DNA of 64,000 bases from Oceanisphaera litoralis (lineage in GTDB: Bacteria; Pseudomonadota; Gammaproteobacteria; Enterobacterales; Aeromonadaceae), in assembly GCF_016907015.1 (NCBI RefSeq), contig NZ_JAFBBE010000004.1, forward strand, positions 62,001-126,000. Direction: 5' to 3'. The position numbers and the translations under genes are program-made. Of the stretch, positions 1 to 8,339 are shown in pieces. The notes under the pieces were generated by a model that searched no databases, was not told the DNA's origin, and worked only from the letters and a program-made list of their open reading frames with translations. Numbering within the stretch: the stretch's first letter is position 1; every line of letters begins with the position of its first letter.

Positions 1-106
1 GCCCCTGAGTGACCAGGTGAGGATGGTCGGGAACCGCGATGGCAAAGGTGGCAGAGCTGAACAGCAGTGGCAACAACGACAGGCAGCCCTGTGGAGAGAT
101 ACGCAT
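1..106 (-). CDS. Secreted or envelope protein, N-terminus only (runs off the window)
   Basis: An open frame starts at an ATG at 106 and continues off the left edge without a stop. The 35 visible residues begin MRISPQGCLSLLPLLFSSA and then TFAIAVPDHP, a typical Sec signal peptide: a short basic start, a Leu-rich core and small residues before a likely cut after TFA. A GAGG ribosome site six bases upstream favours this ATG over another in-frame ATG at 118. It follows the adhesin and the unknown gene at 161-655 on the same strand with a 54-bp gap, so it may belong to the same transcription unit. The function cannot be read from this fragment. Confidence 0.6.
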   Translation of the reverse strand, partial: MRISPQGCLSLLPLLFSSATFAIAVPDHPHLVTQG

Positions 107-160
107 AATAAGCCTCATGATAAGCAAGCACCAAGGTCTCCCCGAATGGAGCCAACCGTT

Positions 161-655
161 TTAATCATGATGACTATACACCGCCAGCCAGTTGACTACA
201 TCGTCGATCAGCTCACCGTCGAGGTGCGCTGTGTCAACGACAGTCGCGACCAGTACCGGCTCCGGCAGCTCGCTTTCGTAAAGAATGTCGTCCAGATCCA
301 GCACCACCAACTCGTCGGCAGCCATCGTCCCGGCCGGCTCTGGTAATGTCGGGATATTCGTTGACAACGGCACGTCTGCTTCCATTCCGAGTGGATACAC
401 CGCCAAAGAAACGCCCATGTCATCCAGGAGGATAATGTCACCCGGCGCACCGGGCCCGGACAAGCACCAGCTCTGCCCCTCGAAGTCGATGGTAAATGCC
501 GCCACCGACTCGCCTTCACCATCGAAGAGTTCAACCTGCTCCAGTGTATGGCCGCCGAGTGGCCAGGGTATGCTGATGCCATCATCCACCAGGATGTCTT
601 GCCCATCCCAGCGATAACTGACCCCCTGCAGTAGAACCGTGGTCACCTTGGCCAT
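161..655 (-). CDS. Acidic hypothetical protein downstream of the adhesin gene
   Basis: This encodes 164 residues starting MAKVTTVLLQG. An AGAGG site six bases before the ATG at 655 makes that start better than an in-frame TTG at 676. The protein is very acidic, has no signal peptide or membrane segment and contains a single Cys. Its middle looks like beta-strand sequence, and a stretch near residues 115-130 (ELVVLDLDDILYESE) is Asp/Leu rich, loosely like the LDLSDLL motifs of RTX adhesin tails. It lies 43 bp after the adhesin stop on the same strand and is probably co-transcribed. I do not recognise the family. A role linked to the adhesin rests on position alone. Confidence 0.6.
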   Translation of the reverse strand: MAKVTTVLLQGVSYRWDGQDILVDDGISIPWPLGGHTLEQVELFDGEGESVAAFTIDFEGQSWCLSGPGAPGDIILLDDMGVSLAVYPLGMEADVPLSTNIPTLPEPAGTMAADELVVLDLDDILYESELPEPVLVATVVDTAHLDGELIDDVVNWLAVYSHHD

Positions 656-698
656 GTTAACCTCTGTGTCTGTCAAAAAAGGCGGGCTCCTCCCTGTA

Positions 699-3662
699 TC
701 AGCTATCTACTACCAGAGTCTGCTGTTCCAGCATGGCGTTGATGAGATCCGTACTGTTGGCCGCCCCGTACAGCTCCAGCAAATCGGCGTTTTCAAAACG
801 GATTTGCTGCCATTCATGGCCCGCTTCGGGAGATACCTGCAGCAGGGTATCGCCGTGGTCTGCCTTGAAATTCAGACAGTCGGACAGATCGGCGGTATCG
901 ATATCCGTCAGCAAGGCACTCAAATCCAGCCTGTCCTCCAGGGTGAAATCGGTGATGACATTGACCGAGTTGGGATCGGCCTCGGTAAATATGAAGGTAT
1001 CGATTCCGCTACCGCCGGTCAGAATATTGTTGCCCAGAAGACCATTCAGCTCGTCATGACCATGACCGCCTGCCAGCACATCGATATCGTCGCCACCCAT
1101 CAGTTTGTCGTCTCCCTCAAGCCCCAGAATATGCAGCTTGGCACCTGCCAATGCCTGCAGGGGGTCGGCAAAGGCCGAGCCGACCAGATGCTGGGTTGCG
1201 CTATCGACATTGATGTCAAAGGGGTGGATAACCTTTTGTCCCGAACAATCCATGGTGGTCAGTTCGAACTCCAGATTCTTTCCCCCCAGAAAAGAGGCTG
1301 AGGATATGGGATCGAGATGCTGCAGATCGAACTCGTAACTGCCGTCCGCCTTCACTTCCAGAACGAAAAACTCCGGGTTATCGACCTTGTCCAGCTTGTT
1401 GTCGATATAGGCCGTCAGCCGCTCACCCAGGTAATCTTCACCATCGAACATATCTTCTCTGACCCACACTATGTCATCGGGAGCATTCTGCCACGACAGG
1501 TTGATACCGGAGTCGATATCCCCCTGATCGACGAGCAGACCCGCCGCCGCAAGGGCATGGCCCCAGAGCCCCGCAAAAGAGGCGGCAACATGAGGCAGGC
1601 TGATGTGATCAATCCAGTAACTGATGGGCGGGCAACCCGGGTGTGAACCGTTGCCATTATCTCCACCGTCATTGCCTCCGCTACCATTGCCTCCACTACC
1701 ATCAGACGGCGGGGTCTGTCCATTATCCTCCACGGTAATATTCAGCGTGGCGCTGCTGGTATCGCCATCCTGGTCTTTCACTGTGTAGACAAAGGATTCG
1801 GTAGTATCTTGATCCACATCGGCCGGACCGCTGTAATCAAACTGACCATCGCGCCCTATGGTCAGAGTGCTGCCGCTCTCGGTAGTAATGGTGACCGTCC
1901 CCGACACTGGCACCACATAGGTCACCAGATAGGCACCATCGCCCAGTTCCTCGATGGTAACGCCATCCAGATTTTGATAATCACCGATATTGTCAGCAGA
2001 AACATGAATGGACACCGATACCACGCCGTACATGCCATCGGCTCCACCAGCATCCGTTCCCCCCACATCATTGCTCAGCACATTGCCGGACAGTTGCGTC
2101 GGTGTCGGCACCGTTCCCTGCAAGGCCGCATCCAGCTCGCCGGCGCTATCGATCACCAGGGTGTCATCGCCGCCGTTGCCGACTTTATCCAGCTCGGCCA
2201 CCGCATTCGCCCCTTCGATACCTACGCCAACGGCAATCACGTCGATGTCATTGCCATCGACAAAGCCCTGCCAGCCCTCGGGCGCATCGCCTCGGTTGGG
2301 CTCGCCGTCGGAAATGAAATACACCTTGTGTATCTCGTCCGCGTTGTCAGCGAGCTGATCGGTCAGAATACCCTCAGCTTCATTCAGGGGCGCGGCATAG
2401 CTGGTAAAACCGCCTGCCGTCAGGGTGTTGATATAGGCGATGGCCTGTGCGGGCGTCATGTCTTTTTCGGTGCCTTTTACCGAGCCACCAAAATCAATGA
2501 CGCTGATCCTCAACTCGGCCGCGATGCCCTCATAACTGTTGATCAGGTTAATCAGCGCCGCCTTGGCCAGGGCAAGCTTGTCGCCCTGCATACTGCCGGA
2601 AGTATCGATGACCAGCATCAGGTTGTAACTGTCCAGTCCGCTCTCGGTCACGCTGAAGCTGTCGTTTTCGGCGATGGGGCCATCATCGCGCACATCTATG
2701 GTCAGTCCGGCGCTGGCCTGGTCGCCGTCATCGTCGGTGGCCCGCACCTCGAAGTTTTCCTTGAGCACATCCTCTGCACCTGTTTTATCGATGCCGGGGT
2801 GATCGGCCGCGCCGCTCAACTCATAGCGCCACTGATAAACACCATCGATCAGGGTGACTTCAAGGGTGCCGTACTGGCCTTCAATCAGCCCTCCCCCGGT
2901 GACATCAACCCAGTCGCCATTGGCCAATCTGATCTCGAGTTTAGCCAGGGCGTCATTACCGGTATCGATATCAAAACGGCCGGTCGCACATTCGTTATCG
3001 CTGCCCGAGTTGGTGCCATCGGGCAAGGCACTTTCTTCTACATAGGCAAATGTATTGCCACCACCATTATCGCCACCGCCGCCATCACCATTACCGCCAT
3101 TACCGCCACCGTCTCCACCGTCTCCACCGTCACCACCATTACCGCCACCCGGCGGCGAGGGAGGAGGATCTATCACCACCGTTAATACGGGAATCGAATC
3201 AGCGTCTTCTATCTCCGGCAGCACCCGTTGCTGTGAGGCAAAGGATTCGGGCGCAAAAGCGGTATCAAATCCCGCCTCGGGGCTAACCGAATCGCCCACT
3301 CGGTCTACCACCACGAAACCGGCATTACCGCTGCCGCTGGCGCCGCCAGGTGTGGCAACCGGTGTCACATTACCGGCGGCGGGGGCACCAAACAGTTGGG
3401 TCGGATCCAGGCCGGCCAGAATGGCCGCCTGAATAACTTCGGTATCCGCCATGGCCACGTCATCGACCGGGGCGGGTGATGTATCTGCCGGCGGGGCGTC
3501 GCCGTAGACCATTCGGGAGTCGCTATCGGTCAGCAGCAGGGTGCCGGGCAACAACACCTGGCCCGCATTGACGGGTTCTACGGTGCCATCCTGGCCGATA
3601 ATGAAGGCTTTCCCTTGCAGGCTGACGATTTTAACGGCGCTATCGATTCGAGTGGTTTCCAT
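699..3662 (-). CDS. Small LapA/BapA-like RTX adhesin with vWA domain, type I secretion substrate
   Basis: Predicted cell-surface biofilm adhesin of about 987 residues. In order it has: an N-terminal retention module (roughly 1-90); a PAAG motif at about residues 94-97, in the position where LapG cuts LapA-type proteins between the two alanines; a Gly/Asn/Asp-rich linker (about 170-205); a VCBS-like beta domain; a von Willebrand A domain (about 345-515) with the metal-binding DTSGS motif and an ISDGEP segment; a second VCBS-like domain; an unassigned domain; RTX-type glycine/aspartate repeats (about 848-888); and a C-terminal type I secretion signal. LapA and BpfA are usually thousands of residues, so this is a compact version. 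The ATG at 3662 has a GGGGA site eight bases upstream; an in-frame ATG at 3677 has a poorer one. It is the last Lap gene after lapD on this strand. Confidence 0.88.
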   Translation of the reverse strand: METTRIDSAVKIVSLQGKAFIIGQDGTVEPVNAGQVLLPGTLLLTDSDSRMVYGDAPPADTSPAPVDDVAMADTEVIQAAILAGLDPTQLFGAPAAGNVTPVATPGGASGSGNAGFVVVDRVGDSVSPEAGFDTAFAPESFASQQRVLPEIEDADSIPVLTVVIDPPPSPPGGGNGGDGGDGGDGGGNGGNGDGGGGDNGGGNTFAYVEESALPDGTNSGSDNECATGRFDIDTGNDALAKLEIRLANGDWVDVTGGGLIEGQYGTLEVTLIDGVYQWRYELSGAADHPGIDKTGAEDVLKENFEVRATDDDGDQASAGLTIDVRDDGPIAENDSFSVTESGLDSYNLMLVIDTSGSMQGDKLALAKAALINLINSYEGIAAELRISVIDFGGSVKGTEKDMTPAQAIAYINTLTAGGFTSYAAPLNEAEGILTDQLADNADEIHKVYFISDGEPNRGDAPEGWQGFVDGNDIDVIAVGVGIEGANAVAELDKVGNGGDDTLVIDSAGELDAALQGTVPTPTQLSGNVLSNDVGGTDAGGADGMYGVVSVSIHVSADNIGDYQNLDGVTIEELGDGAYLVTYVVPVSGTVTITTESGSTLTIGRDGQFDYSGPADVDQDTTESFVYTVKDQDGDTSSATLNITVEDNGQTPPSDGSGGNGSGGNDGGDNGNGSHPGCPPISYWIDHISLPHVAASFAGLWGHALAAAGLLVDQGDIDSGINLSWQNAPDDIVWVREDMFDGEDYLGERLTAYIDNKLDKVDNPEFFVLEVKADGSYEFDLQHLDPISSASFLGGKNLEFELTTMDCSGQKVIHPFDINVDSATQHLVGSAFADPLQALAGAKLHILGLEGDDKLMGGDDIDVLAGGHGHDELNGLLGNNILTGGSGIDTFIFTEADPNSVNVITDFTLEDRLDLSALLTDIDTADLSDCLNFKADHGDTLLQVSPEAGHEWQQIRFENADLLELYGAANSTDLINAMLEQQTLVVDS

Positions 3663-3784
3663 GTCTTTTATCCCCATTCGCCTTTATTACCTTAAGGCTA
3701 GGGCCGAAAACCACTTAGATCATGCTCAATATATAGGCAGCTAGCCGAAGGGCAGCTACCTGTTACATCGAAAAAGTAGAACGA

Positions 3785-5695
3785 TTAATCGAGTCTTGTC
3801 GGTGGACTGACAAAGCCCTGGTAGGCATCCACATGCAGCGTTTTGAGAATATCCACCTGCCTGTCCGTTTCCACTCGGGTGGCGATGGTCATGGCCCCCA
3901 TGTTGTGCGCAGCGCGGCATACCGCCGCGAGAAAGGCATCATCATAACCCGGCTGTGCAACCTGGCTGGTGTAGCCATGATCCAGCTTGACGTAGTGAGG
4001 AGCCAGCCCTCCCATCCGGGTCAACAAATCGAAATGTCGGCCGAAATGATCGATACCCCAGGCCACATTCAGCGAGGACAGAGGTACCGTTACTACTTGC
4101 CTGCCAAAGGCAAAGGCACTTTCCGGCACGTCCAGGAACAGCCGGGAGCACACGCCGACATGTCGGTCTAGTAGCAGACCGAGTTCCTGCCAGAATCCGG
4201 CCTGGTGGCAACTGTGTGCGGTAAGGTTCACCGCCAGCCGCAGTTCCGGCCGTTCTGCCAGCAGCCGTAACGCCCGCTGCACTATGTGCAGATCCAGGCG
4301 CTCCCCCATATTGAACTGCTCTGCCACCGGCAGAAATTGGCCGGCACTGTAGCTGATGCCGTCGTGGCGAATGCCGATATACAACTCTTCATGATACCGC
4401 TGCCCCTTGAAATCCAGCACCGCCTGGCTGCTCAACTCGAAGCCGTCTGCTGCCAGTGCCTCTTCCAGTATCTTTTTCCTGGCCAAGCGACCTATCCTGT
4501 TCGCTTCCTGCTGGTATTCAATCACCACGGCACCGGTTTCGCTCATCCGCGCCTTGTTCAATGCATTATCGGCACTGGTCAGCAAGAGACCGATATCGTC
4601 ACCGGACTGAACCAATACCCCTCCCACCACCGAAATATCCCGGCCATTCACCGGGTTAATCACCAGATCGGCAATCAGGCGATTAATTTCGTCGCCCAGC
4701 AGTGAAAGCCGCTCGGCATCGGACTCCGGCACCAGCAGGGCATACTCGTAAGCGGAAATACGCGCCAGGGCATATTCACCGAAGCGCCGACAAAGCCGAT
4801 GCAGATGATCGGCAATGGCTTTCACCATCTGATCCCGGGCATCAAAGCCTTCATCCCGATAGAGCTGCTCCAGCATATCGACCGCTATCAGCAAAACGGC
4901 GCCACCGGCACCATCGCTGAGCCAGGACTGGCTCCGTGACACAAAATAGGCCCGGTTTCCCAGACCCGAGGTTTCATCGAGAAAGGCTTTATTGCGCAGT
5001 CGCTCCGCTTCATCGGCCTGCTCCTTGAACTGAACCTCGAGCTTGCCGGACATCTTGTTGATGGCCGAGACCAGTTCCCGGAGCTCGCGGGTATTCGGCA
5101 GCGGAATCGCCTTGCCGAAGTGGTGCTGTTCAATTTCCCGAGCCTGAACTTCAATATCGTGCAACGGCTTGAGCAGATAGCGCAATGCCAGTATCAGCAA
5201 TCCCCATACCAGCACAAAGCAGACCAGAAACCAGGTCGCCAACCGGCTCATGCCCTGCCAGAGTTGGTAATAAGCCTGCCCGGGATGCCCCTCAACATGC
5301 AATTGGCCCAACTGTAACCATCCGGAAGTAAGCACGGCTTCATGCTTCTCACCTTCAAAGAGTCCGAGATTAACGAACCAGTCTGGTACACCGAGAGGCG
5401 GTGCCAGATGCTCGCGGGAAATTTGCTGCCCGGTCGCCAGTAAGTCGAGTTGTACCTTGCGATAAAAACCGCCATCGAATACCGCATTGATCACCGACTC
5501 GGCGCCCAGGGTATCGCCGGTTTCCAGATAGGGAGCCAGCGCCAGCCCCAGCGAGGTGGCGGTATTGATCACCGTGGTTTCCTGCTGCTGAGCCAGATAA
5601 CTGCGGGTTGAGCCGAACTGCACCGAATAGGCCGTCATGAACAACAGGAAAAAAAGCAACAGCATGGTCACCAGAAGTTGCCGGTATAGTGTCAT
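3785..5695 (-). CDS. lapD: LapD, inner-membrane c-di-GMP receptor controlling LapG
   Basis: The 636-residue protein has a membrane segment at about 2-25, a periplasmic domain to about 150, a second membrane segment (153-175), a HAMP linker, and then degenerate GGDEF and EAL domains. The GGDEF site reads SAYEY and the EAL signature is missing, so both enzymes should be inactive. This is the known LapD plan: c-di-GMP bound by the EAL-like domain makes the periplasmic domain sequester LapG, which keeps the adhesin on the cell. The periplasmic part contains GHPGQAYYQLW, similar to the HPGYAY-type segment I recall from LapD. The true start is the ATG at 5695, two bases after the lapG stop, which suggests coupled translation. 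An upstream in-frame extension to 5767 has no support. Confidence 0.9.
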   Translation of the reverse strand: MTLYRQLLVTMLLLFFLLFMTAYSVQFGSTRSYLAQQQETTVINTATSLGLALAPYLETGDTLGAESVINAVFDGGFYRKVQLDLLATGQQISREHLAPPLGVPDWFVNLGLFEGEKHEAVLTSGWLQLGQLHVEGHPGQAYYQLWQGMSRLATWFLVCFVLVWGLLILALRYLLKPLHDIEVQAREIEQHHFGKAIPLPNTRELRELVSAINKMSGKLEVQFKEQADEAERLRNKAFLDETSGLGNRAYFVSRSQSWLSDGAGGAVLLIAVDMLEQLYRDEGFDARDQMVKAIADHLHRLCRRFGEYALARISAYEYALLVPESDAERLSLLGDEINRLIADLVINPVNGRDISVVGGVLVQSGDDIGLLLTSADNALNKARMSETGAVVIEYQQEANRIGRLARKKILEEALAADGFELSSQAVLDFKGQRYHEELYIGIRHDGISYSAGQFLPVAEQFNMGERLDLHIVQRALRLLAERPELRLAVNLTAHSCHQAGFWQELGLLLDRHVGVCSRLFLDVPESAFAFGRQVVTVPLSSLNVAWGIDHFGRHFDLLTRMGGLAPHYVKLDHGYTSQVAQPGYDDAFLAAVCRAAHNMGAMTIATRVETDRQVDILKTLHVDAYQGFVSPPTRLD

Positions 5696-5697
5696 AG

Positions 5698-6384
5698 TTA
5701 ACCATCCAAATTCATGCTGGGCCGCTGCAGTCGCTTCACATCGACCCGGCCACGTAAATCGTTCCACAGAGACAGACGTGATGCCCGGCCGGCCAGCTCG
5801 CCCTGACCCCGTTCACGCATCAGCCACAGGTGTTGACCGTTGAAACTGTAAATAGGTGCAAGATCGCCGCGTTCCGTTGCCCGCCGAATGGTGCCGTCGA
5901 GATTATCCAGGATCAAAGGCACCGCCGACGCCGTCGGATAATAGGCAACCACCATATGAAACTGGTTCAGTTCCAATGCCTTGACATACACCAGCCGCAG
6001 CTTGTCATCCTCGATGCCCAGCTCCCGCAACGTGAAATACTTGGCGACGCTGAAATCTTCACAATCGCCGCCGCCCGCCCCCAGAAATTCCAGCGGCGTC
6101 GCCCAGTAGTCGTTCTTGCCCCACAATTTGATATCGTCGATAAAACGCAGACGATTAAAGAAGATGTTGACCCGAGACAGGGTTTCTCTGTCGCTCCAGT
6201 CTGATGCCTGTCCTTCACGTACCAGCTGTCGCCAGCCACGAAGACGGCTCGCGGCCTTGTCACCATAAAACCGGTGTACCGCCTCGACCATATTTTCGTC
6301 TTCATTCAGTAACGACTGGGCTGGTGCGCCGAGCACCATGCTCAGCACCGCCAGCCCACAAAGCCGATGGAAAAATCGGCTCAT
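5698..6384 (-). CDS. lapG: LapG, periplasmic calcium-dependent cysteine protease
   Basis: This 228-residue protein has an N-terminal signal sequence (about 1-22) and the bacterial transglutaminase-like cysteine protease fold (DUF920 family). The catalytic triad can be read as Cys108 in GGGDCEDFS, His143 in QFHMVVAYYP and Asp160 in LILDNLDG. In Pseudomonas fluorescens and Shewanella this protease cuts the N-terminus of the adhesin at an AA dipeptide and releases it from the surface when LapD lets go. The matching PAAG site is in the adhesin gene two genes downstream. The start codon overlaps the stop of the preceding OmpA-like gene (TAATG), so the two are translationally coupled, and lapD follows after two bases. 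Confidence 0.92.
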   Translation of the reverse strand: MSRFFHRLCGLAVLSMVLGAPAQSLLNEDENMVEAVHRFYGDKAASRLRGWRQLVREGQASDWSDRETLSRVNIFFNRLRFIDDIKLWGKNDYWATPLEFLGAGGGDCEDFSVAKYFTLRELGIEDDKLRLVYVKALELNQFHMVVAYYPTASAVPLILDNLDGTIRRATERGDLAPIYSFNGQHLWLMRERGQGELAGRASRLSLWNDLRGRVDVKRLQRPSMNLDG

Positions 6385-6986
6385 TAGTTGTCGGAGTTTT
6401 CAACGCTGTAGACGTTCCAGCGCATTCTGGCTTCCTCTTTCATGCTGGTCAGTGCGCCCACCACCCGTCGATTGGCGGCGGCAGCTTGCTCGTCTTCACC
6501 CATCAGCAAGGGTTTGCTCTCACCATAACCGATGATCTCCAGGTGATTGCCTTCAACCCCGGCTTTCATCAGGGCACGCCGTGCCGCTTCTGCCCGACGC
6601 TTGGACAGGGCCAGGTTATATTCCTCGGTACCCACCTTGCTTGCATGCCCTTCCAGCAACAGCTTGAGGTCGGGATTCTGCTTCATGAAGGTCGCCATCT
6701 GGTTGATTTCACCCCGGTATTTGGGCGTGATCTCCGAGCGGTCGTGGGCAAACAGGATAATGATATCCTGCTGTAACGCTTCATATTCACTGCCCCCACA
6801 GCCACCGTTATCCACCTCCGAATTCGTGACCGAATCCAGGCAGTTGTCCCGGGCGGTAATGACACCATCCCGGTCGAGATCGGTCAGATCATATTCCGCC
6901 ACCGTTTCCCGCTCCGGTTCGGTCGTCAGGCTGGTACAGGCGGCTAATGGGAGGATAAGAGCCAATACAGTCCATATTTTCATCAT
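6384..6986 (-). CDS. OmpA-family peptidoglycan-binding lipoprotein of the lap operon
   Basis: 200 residues. The N-terminus is a lipoprotein signal with lipobox LAAC (Cys17). A short segment DLDRDGVITARDNC resembles a thrombospondin type 3 calcium repeat. The C-terminal half (about 75-185) is an OmpA domain, with GHASKVGTEEYNLALSKRRA matching the NX2LSX2RA peptidoglycan-binding signature. An OmpA gene in the same place occurs in the Shewanella bpf operon between the exporter genes and bpfG. A role anchoring the secretion channel or adhesin to the cell wall is inference. It lies 18 bp after lapE and overlaps lapG by one base. A second in-frame ATG follows directly and cannot be excluded as the start. 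Confidence 0.85.
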   Translation of the reverse strand: MMKIWTVLALILPLAACTSLTTEPERETVAEYDLTDLDRDGVITARDNCLDSVTNSEVDNGGCGGSEYEALQQDIIILFAHDRSEITPKYRGEINQMATFMKQNPDLKLLLEGHASKVGTEEYNLALSKRRAEAARRALMKAGVEGNHLEIIGYGESKPLLMGEDEQAAAANRRVVGALTSMKEEARMRWNVYSVENSDN

Positions 6987-7004
6987 TTATCTCCTTTTTA
7001 TTTT

Positions 7005-8318
7005 TTAGCTTTTAGCCTGCCACTGTTCCGGCTGGGTGAACCGCAACGCCTCCAGCAACTGCCCGGACGCATTCATGATGCGATACTCCGCCAGTAACTG
7101 ATCATATTCGGTGTTGATATAGGAACGTCGCGCCTCGAACAACTCGTTTTCGGTATTCAGCACATCCAGCAGGGTTCGACTGCCCAGTGAAAACTGCTTC
7201 TTGTAGGCATCGACGGTATTGAAGCTGGCTTCCACGTGTTTGCGCAGAAAGTTTTTCTGGCGGCCAAGCGATTCATACGCCGCCCACGCCAGACGCATGC
7301 CTTCTTCAACCTGACGGTGTGCGTTCATGTGAATATCCTTGGCCTGCATCTCCCGTGCCGAGGTCGAGCGACTGCGTGCCACGTCGGCCCCGCCGTTGAA
7401 CAGGTTGTAGCGCATGCGCACCATGGCGGTGAAGTCGTTGTTATGACCGCGAACACCGTCGATATCGTCATTCCAGCCGCTGTCCAGTTCCAGATTTACC
7501 TTGGGATAAAAACCGGATTTCGCGTCTTGATGTTGATAACGCGCCGCTTCCACATCGAAAGAGGCGGATGCCAGGGTCGGGTGCTTTTCCTGGGCAATCA
7601 CCAGCGCTTCATCCAGGGTCGGCGGAATGAAATTGGCATCCGCCTTGGGCTGACGCAAATCACCGGGCATGCCATTCACCAGCGAAATAAACTGGCTCTG
7701 TGCATCCCGCAAATTGTTTTCGGCGGCCGTCATATTGGAATAGGCCCGCGCCACCCGCCCCTGGATCTGGGTAAAGTCGGCGGTAGAGCCCACGCCTGAG
7801 TCGGTACGACGCTGAATATCGGATAATATCTGTTCGTGTGTTTCCAGATTTCGGCGCGATAGTTCGACAATTTCATCCTGACGCAGCACATCCAGATACA
7901 CTTCCGCGACCCGCAGGGCGATATTCTCCGCATCGGACAGCAGGGTGTAACGCTGTGCATCCGCTTCGGCCTGGGTGCGGTGCACGTTACTGGAGGTCTT
8001 GAAACCGTCGAACAATAACTGGCGCAAAGAGAGTCCGGCTTCTTTGCGCGTCAGTGTCTTGTCGGCTCTGTCATCACCATCGCGAACTCCCGGACTGTCG
8101 GTATATTCATAACCGATGCCGGCATTGGCATCCAGGGTCGGCAAATAGCCGGCAAAGGCCTCATCCTGCTCGTATTGCCGGGACTGGTAAAGATGAAACG
8201 CTTCCTTCACCCTGGGATGGGTTATCAGCGTCTGGGTCACCGCCTCTTCCAGCGTCTGGGCTTGTACCGGCAATACCAGGGCGGCACCGACCAGCACTGC
8301 AATCGTCGTTTTTTTCAT
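7005..8318 (-). CDS. lapE: LapE/AggA, TolC-family outer membrane channel of type I secretion
   Basis: 437 residues with a clear signal peptide ending VQA-QT. The body shows the TolC-type duplicated helical arrangement: it starts TLEEAVTQTLITHPRVK, and a second related segment near residue 225 reads TLDEALVIAQEKHPTLAS. Long coiled-coil stretches include FNTVDAYKKQFSLGSRTLLDVLNTENELFEA near the C-terminus, which is characteristic of the agglutination-associated outer membrane proteins of LapA-type exporters. It should form the outer membrane exit for the adhesin, with LapB and LapC in the inner membrane. It lies 21 bp after lapC and 18 bp before the OmpA-like gene on the same strand. Confidence 0.9.
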   Translation of the reverse strand: MKKTTIAVLVGAALVLPVQAQTLEEAVTQTLITHPRVKEAFHLYQSRQYEQDEAFAGYLPTLDANAGIGYEYTDSPGVRDGDDRADKTLTRKEAGLSLRQLLFDGFKTSSNVHRTQAEADAQRYTLLSDAENIALRVAEVYLDVLRQDEIVELSRRNLETHEQILSDIQRRTDSGVGSTADFTQIQGRVARAYSNMTAAENNLRDAQSQFISLVNGMPGDLRQPKADANFIPPTLDEALVIAQEKHPTLASASFDVEAARYQHQDAKSGFYPKVNLELDSGWNDDIDGVRGHNNDFTAMVRMRYNLFNGGADVARSRSTSAREMQAKDIHMNAHRQVEEGMRLAWAAYESLGRQKNFLRKHVEASFNTVDAYKKQFSLGSRTLLDVLNTENELFEARRSYINTEYDQLLAEYRIMNASGQLLEALRFTQPEQWQAKS

Positions 8319-8339
8319 TTTTATTTCTCCCTTCCTGAT

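Noticed and set aside
1809-3185. 458-codon open frame opposite the adhesin gene
   Set aside because: It is antisense to the repetitive vWA and linker coding region. The His/Thr-rich end is a mirror of the Gly-rich linker.
3785-5695. Active diguanylate cyclase or phosphodiesterase
   Set aside because: The GGDEF and EAL signature residues are both replaced, and the neighbours are lapG and the adhesin, so a LapD receptor is the better reading.
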